Source: an uncultured Lachnospiraceae bacterium
Lineage (GTDB): Bacteria; Bacillota; Clostridia; Lachnospirales; Lachnospiraceae
Direction: 5' to 3'
Length of the DNA: 54,683 nt
Assembly: GCA_947630005.1 (NCBI GenBank)
Contig: CANRGB010000004.1
Coordinates: 1-54,683 of the forward strand
Within the stretch, counting starts at the first letter, position 1. Each line of letters starts with the position of its first letter. This document shows positions 44,671 to 53,019 of this stretch, piece after piece. Under the pieces are notes generated by a model. That model was not told the DNA's origin, did no database searches, and saw nothing but the letters and a program-made list of their open reading frames with translations. The position numbers were made by a program, and so were the translations under genes.

Positions 44671-45717
44671 ATGCGCAAAAAGCAATGGGGGTTGTATACA
44701 GGATTGTTTCTGATGATGTTCTTGTTCCTCGCCGTACCGGTGCGTTCTGAGGCGGCATGGACGAGAAATGCCGACGGCACGTATTCTTTCTACCGGAAAG
44801 ACGGGACGAAGGCCGTAAATACCTGGATCAACAAGACGTACTATGTAAATGCCGAAGGCATACGTCAGACAGGGTGGCTGGTTTATAAAAACAAAACGTA
44901 TTTTCTTACAAAATCCAACGGGAAAAAGATAACAAAATGCTGGGTGAAGACCAACGGTAATTTCTATTATTTCAACGCGAACGGCGTGATGGTCAAAAAC
45001 AGGAAAGTCGGCCAGTACTATGTCGGGTCCGACGGAAAGCGTCTGTACAATACCTGGGTTGACGATATATATCTGGGCAGCAGCGGCAAGAGCGTAAAGG
45101 GACTGCAGACGATCAACGGCAGCTATTATTATTTTGACAGTTCCACCGGAAAGAAAGCCGTTTCCTGCAGAATGACGCTGAACGGAGTCGTGTATGAGTT
45201 TGCGCAGAACGGCGTGGGGATCGTTATCTCCGACGGAAAGATCCCGGTTACCGGAATCAGCGTTGAGGATACCTATTACTCCGATCCTTACGCGGACGAT
45301 GAGACGCTGCTTGGCGCGATCATTTACTGTGAGGCGGGCAACCAGGCTTACAACGGCCAGCTTGCCGTCGGCTTTGTCATCATGAACCGCCTGCATTCAT
45401 CAGCTTTCCCGGGATCTTCCATACGGGAGATCGTCTATGCCAAGACGCAGTTTTCCCCGGCGCGGGACGGGAGCCTCACCAGAGCCCTGACGAATCCGTC
45501 GATCGTGAGTGCGCAGTGCAGAAAAGCTGCCAAGGAGACGCTGAAGCTGTACAAAAATTATACGGCGGGGAAAAAGATCTATCTTGAGGTCGGTAAAAAT
45601 ATTGAGTTTTCCGAATATATGTTCTTCATGACGCAGCCCGCGTACATACGGCTTGGCCTGAAATCGGAATATCTCAAGATCGGAGATCATGTTTTCTTCA
45701 AAAACTGGAAAAAATAA
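44671..45717 (+). CDS. Cell-wall hydrolase with wall-binding repeats and SleB-type domain
   Basis: A 348-residue secreted protein. The ORF track starts at 44596, but that overlaps the promoter; ATG 44671 has AAGGAGA upstream and gives a signal peptide ending EAAW. Residues about 35-190 are aromatic-rich wall- or choline-binding-like repeats (GWLVYKNKTYFLTKSNGKK, GNFYYFNANGVMVKNRKV). The C-terminal Hydrolase_2 domain (about 205-340) has the SleB signature DDETLLGAIIYCEAGNQAYNGQ, with likely catalytic Glu221. SleB cleaves spore cortex during germination, but the sigma-A promoter and the repeats favour a vegetative peptidoglycan role. Confidence 0.88.
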   Translation: MRKKQWGLYTGLFLMMFLFLAVPVRSEAAWTRNADGTYSFYRKDGTKAVNTWINKTYYVNAEGIRQTGWLVYKNKTYFLTKSNGKKITKCWVKTNGNFYYFNANGVMVKNRKVGQYYVGSDGKRLYNTWVDDIYLGSSGKSVKGLQTINGSYYYFDSSTGKKAVSCRMTLNGVVYEFAQNGVGIVISDGKIPVTGISVEDTYYSDPYADDETLLGAIIYCEAGNQAYNGQLAVGFVIMNRLHSSAFPGSSIREIVYAKTQFSPARDGSLTRALTNPSIVSAQCRKAAKETLKLYKNYTAGKKIYLEVGKNIEFSEYMFFMTQPAYIRLGLKSEYLKIGDHVFFKNWKK

Positions 45718-45735
45718 AGCGCGCGCGCAAAATTT

Positions 45736-45775
45736 AAGGCAAAATCGAACGCATGATTGATTTTGCCTTTTTTTT
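45736..45775 (+). terminator. Intrinsic terminator of the SleB-like hydrolase gene
   Basis: AAGGCAAAATC (45736-45746) pairs perfectly with GATTTTGCCTT (45759-45769), with 12 loop bases and TTTTTT after it. The right arm overlaps the -35 of the next promoter. Confidence 0.93.
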
Positions 45776-45785
45776 GTGCTAAAAT
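45757..45785 (+). promoter_or_regulatory. Probable sigma-A promoter of the Gx transporter gene
   Basis: TTGATT (45757-45762), 17-base spacer, TAAAAT (45780-45785) with extended -10 TG at 45777-45778. The -35 lies inside the terminator stem of the upstream gene. Confidence 0.6.
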
Positions 45786-45860
45786 GCTGAAAGGCAAAAC
45801 ATTTTTTATCCCGGCCGCAAGGTATTTTGACACACGACAAACCGCACAGAAAGAGAGACT

Positions 45861-46361
45861 ATGAAGAAAAAAGCAGCTTATTTTGGAATTTTTACTTCGC
45901 TCGCGCTGATATTGAGCTATATTGAATCATTGCTTCCTTTGTTTTACGGGATACCGGGCGTGAAACCGGGACTTGCGAACAGTATGACGCTTGTCATGCT
46001 GTATTTTGCGGATCCTCCCACGGCGCTTATGCTCGCGGTGACCCGGATTCTGCTGTCAGGTTTTCTGTTCGGTAATCTTTTTGCCATACTTTACAGCCTG
46101 GCCGGCGGTCTGTTCAGTTTTCTGGTGATGTATCTTGTCAAAAAATTCTCGGGTTTTTCCATGATCGGGGTGAGCGTTGCCGGAGGTATCTCCCATAACA
46201 TCGCGCAGCTTGCGATCGCCATGCTTCTGGTTGAAAACCTGAACCTGCTGTACTATCTTCCGGTGCTTCTGGTTTCCGGTCTTGTGACAGGGACGTTGAT
46301 CGGCATCATCAGCCGGGAGGTATTCCGGCGTCTTCCTTCCGATCTGTTTTCCATGCGGTAA
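45861..46361 (+). CDS. Gx transporter family membrane protein
   Basis: A 166-residue integral membrane protein with about five helices, of the Gx_transp family, formerly annotated as heptaprenyl diphosphate synthase component I. GVKPGLANSMTLVMLY and FLFGNLFAILYSLAGGLFSF are conserved. The fold resembles the S components of ECF vitamin transporters; substrate unknown. A weak GAAAGAGAGA ribosome site precedes ATG 45861. It lies upstream of ruvAB but has its own likely promoter. Confidence 0.85.
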   Translation: MKKKAAYFGIFTSLALILSYIESLLPLFYGIPGVKPGLANSMTLVMLYFADPPTALMLAVTRILLSGFLFGNLFAILYSLAGGLFSFLVMYLVKKFSGFSMIGVSVAGGISHNIAQLAIAMLLVENLNLLYYLPVLLVSGLVTGTLIGIISREVFRRLPSDLFSMR

Positions 46362-46466
46362 AAGAGTCTGGGGCCGTGCGGGAAAATGCCGCCGGTATCC
46401 CAAGGCTTTCTGCGCGAAACGGCAAAAGCGCGGGTTCGGGAATCATGAATGAAAGCAGGAGAATCT

Positions 46467-47057
46467 ATGTTTGCATATTTAAAAGGAACAGTCGAAGAAG
46501 TTTCGGAAAACAGCCTTATTCTGGACGTCGGCGGGGTGGGGTATCAGCTCCTTGTCCCCGCGATGAATCCGTCGGAAATGCCCCGGCAGGGCGAAACGCT
46601 CAAGATCCATACCTATCTGAGCGTGCGGGAGGACGCGGTTCAGCTTTACGGATTTCGTTCAGGCGGAGACCTTGCCCTTTTCAGACTTCTGATCTCGGTG
46701 AACGGCATAGGACCGAAAGCCGCGCTGGGGATCCTGTCCGCCCTGACGGCGGACGATATCCGGTTCGCCATTCTCTCCGACGATGTGAAGACAATCGGGA
46801 AAGCCCCTGGAATCGGACCCAAAACGGCCAGGAAGATCATTCTTGAACTGAAGGATAAGGTCAGCCTTGAGGAAGCGTTTGAAAAAAAACTGGAAAACAC
46901 ACAGGCGGGTGTTTCTCCCCGGGACGAGGCCGCGGAAGCCCTTGTATCCCTTGGCTACTCAAGAAGCGACGCTCTGCGCGCGGTGCGGAGCATTGAGATT
47001 TCGGAGGATATGACCGCGGAGGCGATTCTGAAGCTGGCTCTGAAAAAGATTTTTTGA
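46467..47057 (+). CDS. ruvA: Holliday junction branch migration protein RuvA
   Basis: Binds Holliday junctions and loads RuvB. The ORF track starts at 46449, but ATG 46467 gives the canonical MFAYLKGTVEEVSENSLILDVGGVGYQL and has GCAGGAGA upstream. The helix-hairpin-helix motifs (VNGIGPKAALGIL, PGIGPKTARKIILELKDK) and C-terminal domain III (DEAAEALVSLGYSRSDALRAV) are present. Length is 196 aa. It precedes ruvB by 35 bases. Confidence 0.96.
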   Translation: MFAYLKGTVEEVSENSLILDVGGVGYQLLVPAMNPSEMPRQGETLKIHTYLSVREDAVQLYGFRSGGDLALFRLLISVNGIGPKAALGILSALTADDIRFAILSDDVKTIGKAPGIGPKTARKIILELKDKVSLEEAFEKKLENTQAGVSPRDEAAEALVSLGYSRSDALRAVRSIEISEDMTAEAILKLALKKIF

Positions 47058-47092
47058 CCGTTTGCCGGAATATTTGAAGGACAGGAGAATTT

Positions 47093-48091
47093 ATGGAAAA
47101 GAGAATTATCACGACGGACGTCACGGAGGAGGATTCCCGTCTGGATACGGGGCTCCGTCCGCAGTCTCTGGATGAATATATCGGGCAGGAAAAGACCAAA
47201 AAGACGCTCAGGATTTTCATTGAAGCGGCAAGGCAGAGAAAAGATACGTTGGATCACGTCCTGTTTTACGGACCTCCGGGCCTTGGGAAAACGACGCTGG
47301 CGGGAATCATTGCCAATGAGATGGACGTCAATCTTAAGATCACTTCCGGTCCGGCGATAGAAAAACCCGGAGAGATGGCAGCCGTTCTGAATAATCTGCA
47401 GGAAGGGGACGTCCTGTTTGTCGATGAGATCCACCGGCTGAACCGGCAGGTGGAGGAAGTGCTCTACCCGGCGATGGAGGATTTCGCGATTGACATTATG
47501 ATCGGAAAGGGGGCCGCCGCCCGCTCAATCCGGCTTGATCTGCCGAGATTCACGCTGGTCGGGGCGACGACAAGAGCCGGACTTCTGACCGCTCCGCTGC
47601 GCGACCGTTTCGGCGTTGTGCAGCACCTTGAATTTTATACGGAAAAAGAGCTTCAGACGATTGTCATCCGTTCGGCCTCCATGCTCGGCGTTGAGATTGA
47701 CGCGCGGGGGGCGCTGGAGATCGCCCGGAGGTCGAGAGGCACGCCAAGGCTTGCCAACCGGATGCTCAAGAGAGTCCGGGATTACGCGCAGGTGCGCTAC
47801 CGCGGCGATATCACGTCCGCGGTCGCGGCGGAGGCTCTGGATCTGCTCGAGGTGGACAGATACGGACTGGATCTGGTAGACCGGAAGATTTTGAAAACGC
47901 TGATCGTCAAATTCGGGGGAGGGCCGGTCGGCCTGGATACGCTTGCGGCATCGATCGGGGAGGATTCCGGTACGATCGGAGATGTGTACGAGCCGTATCT
48001 GATCAAAAAGGGATTTATAAACCGCACGCCGAAGGGAAGAACCGCGTCGGATCTGGCGTATGAGCATCTGGGCCTGAAAAGGGAAGAATAG
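47093..48091 (+). CDS. ruvB: Holliday junction branch migration helicase RuvB
   Basis: AAA+ motor that moves Holliday junctions with RuvA. The 332-residue product shows [16 protein letters not shown], Walker [10 protein letters not shown] (about 60), DEIHRL (Walker B), the arginine-finger region ([19 protein letters not shown]) and the winged-helix end. ACAGGAGAA precedes the ATG. The two-gene operon has no ruvC, as is normal in Firmicutes. Confidence 0.97.
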   Translation: MEKRIITTDVTEEDSRLDTGLRPQSLDEYIGQEKTKKTLRIFIEAARQRKDTLDHVLFYGPPGLGKTTLAGIIANEMDVNLKITSGPAIEKPGEMAAVLNNLQEGDVLFVDEIHRLNRQVEEVLYPAMEDFAIDIMIGKGAAARSIRLDLPRFTLVGATTRAGLLTAPLRDRFGVVQHLEFYTEKELQTIVIRSASMLGVEIDARGALEIARRSRGTPRLANRMLKRVRDYAQVRYRGDITSAVAAEALDLLEVDRYGLDLVDRKILKTLIVKFGGGPVGLDTLAASIGEDSGTIGDVYEPYLIKKGFINRTPKGRTASDLAYEHLGLKREE

Positions 48092-48109
48092 GTGCGGACA
48101 AAATTTTAG

Positions 48110-48137
48110 TTGTAATTCCCTCAAAGTTGTTTATAAT
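48110..48137 (+). promoter_or_regulatory. Sigma-A promoter of zapA
   Basis: TTGTAA (48110-48115), 16-base spacer, TATAAT (48132-48137). Predicted start is near 48144, giving a leader of about 69 bases. Confidence 0.75.
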
Positions 48138-48212
48138 ATGATTTACAGGAAGTTTATCTGTCTGCCAGGTGGACTGCCATAGAACTTTTTTGAGGTAGAA
48201 AGGCGGATCGCT

Positions 48213-48617
48213 ATGTCGTCAAAGAATAAAACTCAGGTGATTATCGCCGGAAAAATATATACGCTCAGCGGATATGAGAGCGAGGAATATCTTCAGCGCG
48301 TGGCTGCTTATCTGAATGCGAAAATTTCCGAGTTCAAAAGTGCGGACGGTTACAGCAGAATGAGTCCGGAGATGCGGGGAATTCTTCTGAATTTGAATAC
48401 GGCTGACGATTACTTTAAAGCACGGACGCGGATTGAGGAGCTGGAGCAGGAACTTTCTGCCAAGGACCGGGAGATTTATGAACTGAAACATGATCTGATC
48501 ACCGCCCAGATCCGGCTGGAGAACGCGGAAAAAGAAAATTCCGCTCTGCAGGACAGAATGCTGGAGGATCAGAAAAAGATCATTCAGATGGAATCCCGGC
48601 TGAAGAGTCTGAAATAA
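48213..48617 (+). CDS. zapA: Cell division protein ZapA
   Basis: FtsZ-associated protein that cross-links protofilaments. The N-terminal ZapA domain is typical (TQVIIAGKIYTLSGYESEEYLQRVAAYLNAKI, then MRGILLNLNTADDYFKA). The C-terminal ~65 residues are a long coiled coil (EELEQELSAKDREIYELKHD ... ENSALQDRMLEDQKKI). At 134 residues it is longer than most ZapAs, because of the extended coil. AGAAAGGCGG precedes the ATG. Confidence 0.92.
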   Translation: MSSKNKTQVIIAGKIYTLSGYESEEYLQRVAAYLNAKISEFKSADGYSRMSPEMRGILLNLNTADDYFKARTRIEELEQELSAKDREIYELKHDLITAQIRLENAEKENSALQDRMLEDQKKIIQMESRLKSLK

Positions 48618-48623
48618 GAAAAG

Positions 48624-48702
48624 AAAAGCGGCAGCTGCAGGGATCTGCATATACTTCCTCGTCAGGCAGGGAAGGGTTTATGGAGATTTTTGCAGCTCTT
48701 TT
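48624..48702 (+). terminator. Long imperfect hairpin after zapA (terminator or small RNA)
   Basis: AAAAG with CTTTT (outer), AGCTGCA (48633-48639) with TGCAGCT (48691-48697), then GGATCT with AGATTT and TTCC with GGAA continue the stem over most of 79 bases. TCTTTTCG and further T-rich DNA follow. It begins 7 bases after the zapA stop. It is longer and more interrupted than a usual terminator. Confidence 0.6.
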
Positions 48703-48780
48703 CGTATCTGTTTTGTATACTCGACCGCAGGCCCGTTCAAGGAAGTCAGCTGCTGGCGCAGCATGCGGGCCGCGCGGCGG

Positions 48781-48804
48781 GCAGGAGGAAAAGCCGCCTC
48801 CTGC
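48781..48804 (+). promoter_or_regulatory. Hairpin in the U32 gene leader
   Basis: GCAGGAGG (48781-48788) pairs perfectly with CCTCCTGC (48797-48804) around AAAAGCCG, 35 bases before ATG 48840. The left arm is a strong Shine-Dalgarno-like sequence that is not used. No gene is evident in 48618-48839. Confidence 0.45.
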
Positions 48805-48839
48805 TCGATTTCGCAAAAGAACATGAGGGGGAGATCAGG

Positions 48840-51338
48840 ATGGAACTGCTTGCGCCTGCAGGTTCTTATGACAGTCTGAAGGCGGCGGTAAACGCGGGGG
48901 CGGACGCGGTCTATATCGGCGGACACCGCTTCGGCGCGCGCGCTTTTGCCGATAATCCCGGGGAAGATCTGCTTCTTAGAGGGATTGATTACTGCCATGT
49001 GAGAAGGAAAAAGCTGTATCTGACGGTAAATACGCTGCTCAAGGAGCAGGAGCTCGAAGAGGAACTGTATGAATACCTGCTGCCCTGCTACAGGGAAGGA
49101 CTGGACGGCGTGATCGTACAGGATCTCGGCGTCATGTGTTTTCTGAAGGAAAATTTCCCGCTGCTTCCGATCCACGCGAGCACGCAGATGACGGTGACGG
49201 GCACGGACGGCGCGAGGTTCCTCGGCAGTCAGGGGATCCGCCGCGTCGTGGCGGCAAGAGAGCTTTCTCTGGAAGAAATCCGGACGATCATCGCGGAGAC
49301 GGGACTTGAGATCGAGACGTTTGTACATGGCGCCATGTGCTATTCCTATTCGGGGCAGTGCCTGTTCAGCAGCATGATCGGCGGACGCAGCGGAAACCGC
49401 GGACGCTGCGCGCAGCCCTGCCGTCTGCAGTACAGTCTGTGTGATCCGCAGGGAAAGCAGCCCGGACGTCCCCGGTATCTGATGAGCCTGAAAGATATGT
49501 GCGCGGTCGGGCTTCTGCCCGAACTCGCGGAGGCGGGCGTCGCCTCCCTGAAAATCGAAGGACGCATGAAACGGCCGGAATATACGGCCGGCGTAGTCAG
49601 TATTTACCGAAAATATCTTACGGACTGTCTTTGCGGCGGCCGCTCCCGCGTTTCCGACGAGGATAAAAGAATCCTGCTGGATCTGTACAGCCGGGGCGGC
49701 TTCTCGGAAGGGTATTATCACAGGAAAAACGGGCCGGACATGATGACCATGCGGCGGCCGAACCAGCAGGGGAGCAATGCGGCGGACATTCTGAAAAAGG
49801 GAGAGCAGGTCCGGGCAAAGGCTCTCTGCCGGATATCGAAAGGAGATATCCTCGAGGCGGTGCCGGATACGCCGGGGCAGAAGGGTCCGGAGATTACCAT
49901 GAAGGAAACCGTCGGGAAGGGAGATGTCTTTTGTCTTCCGTCTTCTTTTTCAGGACTGAAAAACGGGCAAAAACTTTTTCGCACGCGGAACGAGGCGCTT
50001 TTAAAATCCATAGAGCGGGATTTTATACTCACGGAATGTAAAGAAAAAATTAATGGTGTCTTAATTATTTCGCAGGGCAAACCTGTTATACTGAAAGTAG
50101 TCTGCGGCATTTTTGAGGCGGAAGCGCAGGGCGGTACTGCTGAAAAAGCAGTCCGGCAGCCCATGACGCGGGAGACGATCCTCCGGCAGCTGAAGAAGAC
50201 CGGAGATTCTCCGTTTGTCTTTTCTGATATTGAGATCCGGATGCGGGAAGAGGTCTTTTTCCCTCTGCAGATGCTGAATCAGATCCGAAGGGACGCTCTT
50301 TCCCTTTTGGAAGAAAAGATCCTGTCCGCGGGAAGAAGAGAAGCGCCGCAGCGGTTCAGACCGGCGTCTGACAGCGCAAAAGAAACGTCGCAGCGGCCCA
50401 GACCGGCGTCTGACAGCGCAAAAGAAACGCCGCAGCGGCTCAGACCGGCGTCTGACAGCGCGAAGGAAACGCCGCGGCAAAAGACGGGCGGTTTTCTGCT
50501 TACCGTATCGGTACAGGAGGAGGCGCAGCTTGAGGAGATCCTGAAAAAAACGGCGTCCGGCGCGCTCTCTGTGGACACGGTCTATCTGGACGCGCAGTTC
50601 TTTTTCTCAAAAGCGGGGAAGCCACTGCCCGAGGAACAGGCAGAAGCGCTGATGAGACGCGTGCATGAGGCCGGGTGCCGCTGTTTTTTCCAGATGCCTC
50701 CGATCTTCCGCAGGGATCTTCGCAGAGTATATCAGACGCCTTCCGTGCGCCGGATCCTTGCCAAAGCGGACGGATTTCTGGTGCGGACGATCGACGCGTT
50801 TGCCTTTCTCCGCCATGAGGGATACCAGAATCCCATTGTCTCGGAAGAGGGATTCTACGCCTGCAACAGAAGAGCCGCTGCCTTTCTTATGCAGAGCGGC
50901 GTGTCGCGGCTTACGCTGCCGGCGGAACTGAACGCGTCCGAGCTTGAAGCTCTGGGCTGCGCCGGCAGAGAGCTGCTTGTATATGGAAGGATCCCATTGA
51001 TGTTTACCGCGCAGTGCCTGAGAAAGAATACTTCCGGATGTACGAAAATTCCGTCCGTACTGTTCCTGAAAGACAGAAAAAAGATGCTGTTTCCTGTCAG
51101 AACGAGGTGCCTGGAGTGCTGCAATGTCATTTACAATTCAGTGCCTCTGGATCTGCGCTCCTGCAGGGATGAGATCCTGCGCCTCTCGCCGTCTCATCTG
51201 AGACTTTCCTTTACCACAGAAACGACCCGGGAAACGGGAAAGATACTTTTAGAATACAGTGAATTTTTGTCAGGAGATCAGACCGCGCGCGGCGCCGCTC
51301 CGGGGACAAGAGGTCACTTCAGAAGGGGAGTGGAGTAA
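48840..51338 (+). CDS. U32 peptidase-family protein with C-terminal DUF3656-like region
   Basis: An 832-residue protein. ATG 48840 has AGGGGGAG upstream; the ORF-track start is too early. The U32 domain covers about 1-330: MELLAPAGSYDSLKAAVNAGADAVYIGG, VNTLLKEQELEEELYEYL, ETFVHGAMCYSYSGQCLFSSMIGGRSGNRGRCAQPCR with its cysteine set, and SLKIEGRMKRPEYTAGVV. E. coli RlhA, with similar domain content, hydroxylates 23S rRNA C2501; TrhP homologues hydroxylate tRNA U34. A rRNA- or tRNA-modifying role is therefore more likely than proteolysis. Residues about 503-545 hold a 14-residue repeat RPASDSAKET. Confidence 0.88.
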   Translation: MELLAPAGSYDSLKAAVNAGADAVYIGGHRFGARAFADNPGEDLLLRGIDYCHVRRKKLYLTVNTLLKEQELEEELYEYLLPCYREGLDGVIVQDLGVMCFLKENFPLLPIHASTQMTVTGTDGARFLGSQGIRRVVAARELSLEEIRTIIAETGLEIETFVHGAMCYSYSGQCLFSSMIGGRSGNRGRCAQPCRLQYSLCDPQGKQPGRPRYLMSLKDMCAVGLLPELAEAGVASLKIEGRMKRPEYTAGVVSIYRKYLTDCLCGGRSRVSDEDKRILLDLYSRGGFSEGYYHRKNGPDMMTMRRPNQQGSNAADILKKGEQVRAKALCRISKGDILEAVPDTPGQKGPEITMKETVGKGDVFCLPSSFSGLKNGQKLFRTRNEALLKSIERDFILTECKEKINGVLIISQGKPVILKVVCGIFEAEAQGGTAEKAVRQPMTRETILRQLKKTGDSPFVFSDIEIRMREEVFFPLQMLNQIRRDALSLLEEKILSAGRREAPQRFRPASDSAKETSQRPRPASDSAKETPQRLRPASDSAKETPRQKTGGFLLTVSVQEEAQLEEILKKTASGALSVDTVYLDAQFFFSKAGKPLPEEQAEALMRRVHEAGCRCFFQMPPIFRRDLRRVYQTPSVRRILAKADGFLVRTIDAFAFLRHEGYQNPIVSEEGFYACNRRAAAFLMQSGVSRLTLPAELNASELEALGCAGRELLVYGRIPLMFTAQCLRKNTSGCTKIPSVLFLKDRKKMLFPVRTRCLECCNVIYNSVPLDLRSCRDEILRLSPSHLRLSFTTETTRETGKILLEYSEFLSGDQTARGAAPGTRGHFRRGVE
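50347..50472 (+). repeat. 42-bp tandem repeat inside the U32 gene
   Basis: Three units begin at 50347, 50389 and 50431, 42 bases apart and nearly identical, each encoding RPASDSAKET plus (S/P)QR(P/L). They sit in a predicted linker between domains and keep the reading frame. Confidence 0.93.
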
Positions 51339-51342
51339 AGTT

Positions 51343-53019
51343 ATGTCAAATCTGATCATTCAGGTGTCAAAATATCTGATCATAATCCTGATGGCGCTGT
51401 ATACGTTTCAGTGTTTTACGGTTTTTTCCAAACAGGATGAGGAAGACCGCAATTTTGTGTTTCTGCGGCAGAACACGTTAATGTTTTTTATGCATTTTGT
51501 GGCGTTCACCGTGCTCTATCTTGAGATGGGGGACGTGATGGTGCTGTTTTTTTACGGATCTCAGGTGATTTACCTTGCGGCCACGCTGATCCTGTTCCGG
51601 AATCTTTACCCGCTCGCGTCGAAGCTTCTGATCAATAATATGTGCATGCTGATCACGATCGGATTTATTATGATCACCCGGATCTCCTACGAAAAATCCG
51701 TAAAGCAGTTTAAGATCATAGCGCTTTCCACGGTGGTAGCCCTCATCATACCGCTTATCATCCGCAAACTGCGGTTCATCACGAAAATGTACTGGTTTTA
51801 TACGATGGCGGGCATCGGCCTTCTGGCCCTGGTCGCGATCATGGCGAGATCGACCTACGGTGCGAAGATTTCCTTTGATCTCGGACCGGTTTCCATACAG
51901 CCTTCGGAGTTTGTCAAGATTATCTATGTGTTCGCGATCGCCGGGCTTTTGTCGAACGCCAGGGAATTTAAGCGCGTTGTGATCGCGACGGGACTGGCGG
52001 CGGTTCATGTGCTGATTCTTGTCGTCTCAAAGGATCTGGGGAGCGCGCTGATCTTTTTTGTCACGTATCTTGTCGTCCTGTTTGTGGCGACGAAAAATCC
52101 GTTTCTTGTGCTCGCCGGAATACTTTCCGGATCGCTGGCGGCGGTCGGCGCGTATTTTATGTTCGGGCATGTCCGTGTCCGCGTCGAGGCGTGGAGAGAT
52201 CCGTTTGAGGACTATTACGTCAACGGCTACCAGATCAGCCAGTCTCTGTTCAGTATTGCCGCGGGCACCTGGTTCGGCACGGGGCTGTACCAGGGATCGC
52301 CGACCGCAATCTCGATCGTAGAGCAGGATTTTATGTTTTCGGCGATCGCGGAGGAGCTCGGCAGCATTTTCGGCATCTGCCTGATCCTTGTGTGCATGAG
52401 CTGCTTCATTATGTTCGTCAATATCTCGATGCAGCTGACCAACCGTTTTTACCGTCTGGTGGCGGTCGGACTCGGGGCGACCTACGCGACGCAGGTCTTC
52501 CTGACGATCGGAGGGGGGATCAAGCTGATTCCATCGACGGGCGTGACGCTTCCGCTGGTCAGCTACGGGGGAAGCTCCGCGCTCAGCACGCTGATTATGT
52601 TTTCCGTCGTGCAGGGACTTTATATGCTGCAGAGGGACGAGGAAAAAAAACAGCGGGAACTAAGCGGACAGGATCCGTACGAAGATCCCTATGAAACTCC
52701 TCCGTACGAAGCGTACGATCCGGCAGATTACGGATATCCGGAGGACAATGCGGCATACGGCGGCTATGACGGGCGCATGCCGCAGGACGGGTACGGAGCC
52801 CGGGATGGTTACAGCGGCTATTCGGATCCGGGCGGCTATCCTCCGTACGGAGAATACGGGAACCAGGATCCTTACGCGGGGTACGGCGGCCCGGATGATT
52901 ACGGCGGAAATTACGGACCGGGCTGGCAGTCCGGCGGATACGAAGAAGATTACGGCAGTCAGGGAGGTGGCAGAGGAGATGGCTCAGGGAAGCAAAAACG
53001 GAAGAAGCGGAAAAAATGA
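51343..53019 (+). CDS. SEDS-family glycosyltransferase (FtsW/RodA/SpoVE type) with Tyr/Gly/Pro-rich tail
   Basis: Lipid-II polymerase of the SEDS family. ATG 51343 (after AAGGGGAGTGGAG) begins the membrane core, about 12 helices. RVRVEAWRDPFEDYYVNGYQISQSLFSIAAGTWFGTGLYQG and IPSTGVTLPLVSYGGSSALSTL are SEDS motifs. Residues about 430-558 form a cytoplasmic tail of repeated YGG, DPY and PPY words ending in RKKRKK, unusual for the family. Assignment to division or elongation cannot be settled. It overlaps the partner PBP by 41 bases, so the two are translationally coupled. Confidence 0.93.
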   Translation: MSNLIIQVSKYLIIILMALYTFQCFTVFSKQDEEDRNFVFLRQNTLMFFMHFVAFTVLYLEMGDVMVLFFYGSQVIYLAATLILFRNLYPLASKLLINNMCMLITIGFIMITRISYEKSVKQFKIIALSTVVALIIPLIIRKLRFITKMYWFYTMAGIGLLALVAIMARSTYGAKISFDLGPVSIQPSEFVKIIYVFAIAGLLSNAREFKRVVIATGLAAVHVLILVVSKDLGSALIFFVTYLVVLFVATKNPFLVLAGILSGSLAAVGAYFMFGHVRVRVEAWRDPFEDYYVNGYQISQSLFSIAAGTWFGTGLYQGSPTAISIVEQDFMFSAIAEELGSIFGICLILVCMSCFIMFVNISMQLTNRFYRLVAVGLGATYATQVFLTIGGGIKLIPSTGVTLPLVSYGGSSALSTLIMFSVVQGLYMLQRDEEKKQRELSGQDPYEDPYETPPYEAYDPADYGYPEDNAAYGGYDGRMPQDGYGARDGYSGYSDPGGYPPYGEYGNQDPYAGYGGPDDYGGNYGPGWQSGGYEEDYGSQGGGRGDGSGKQKRKKRKK

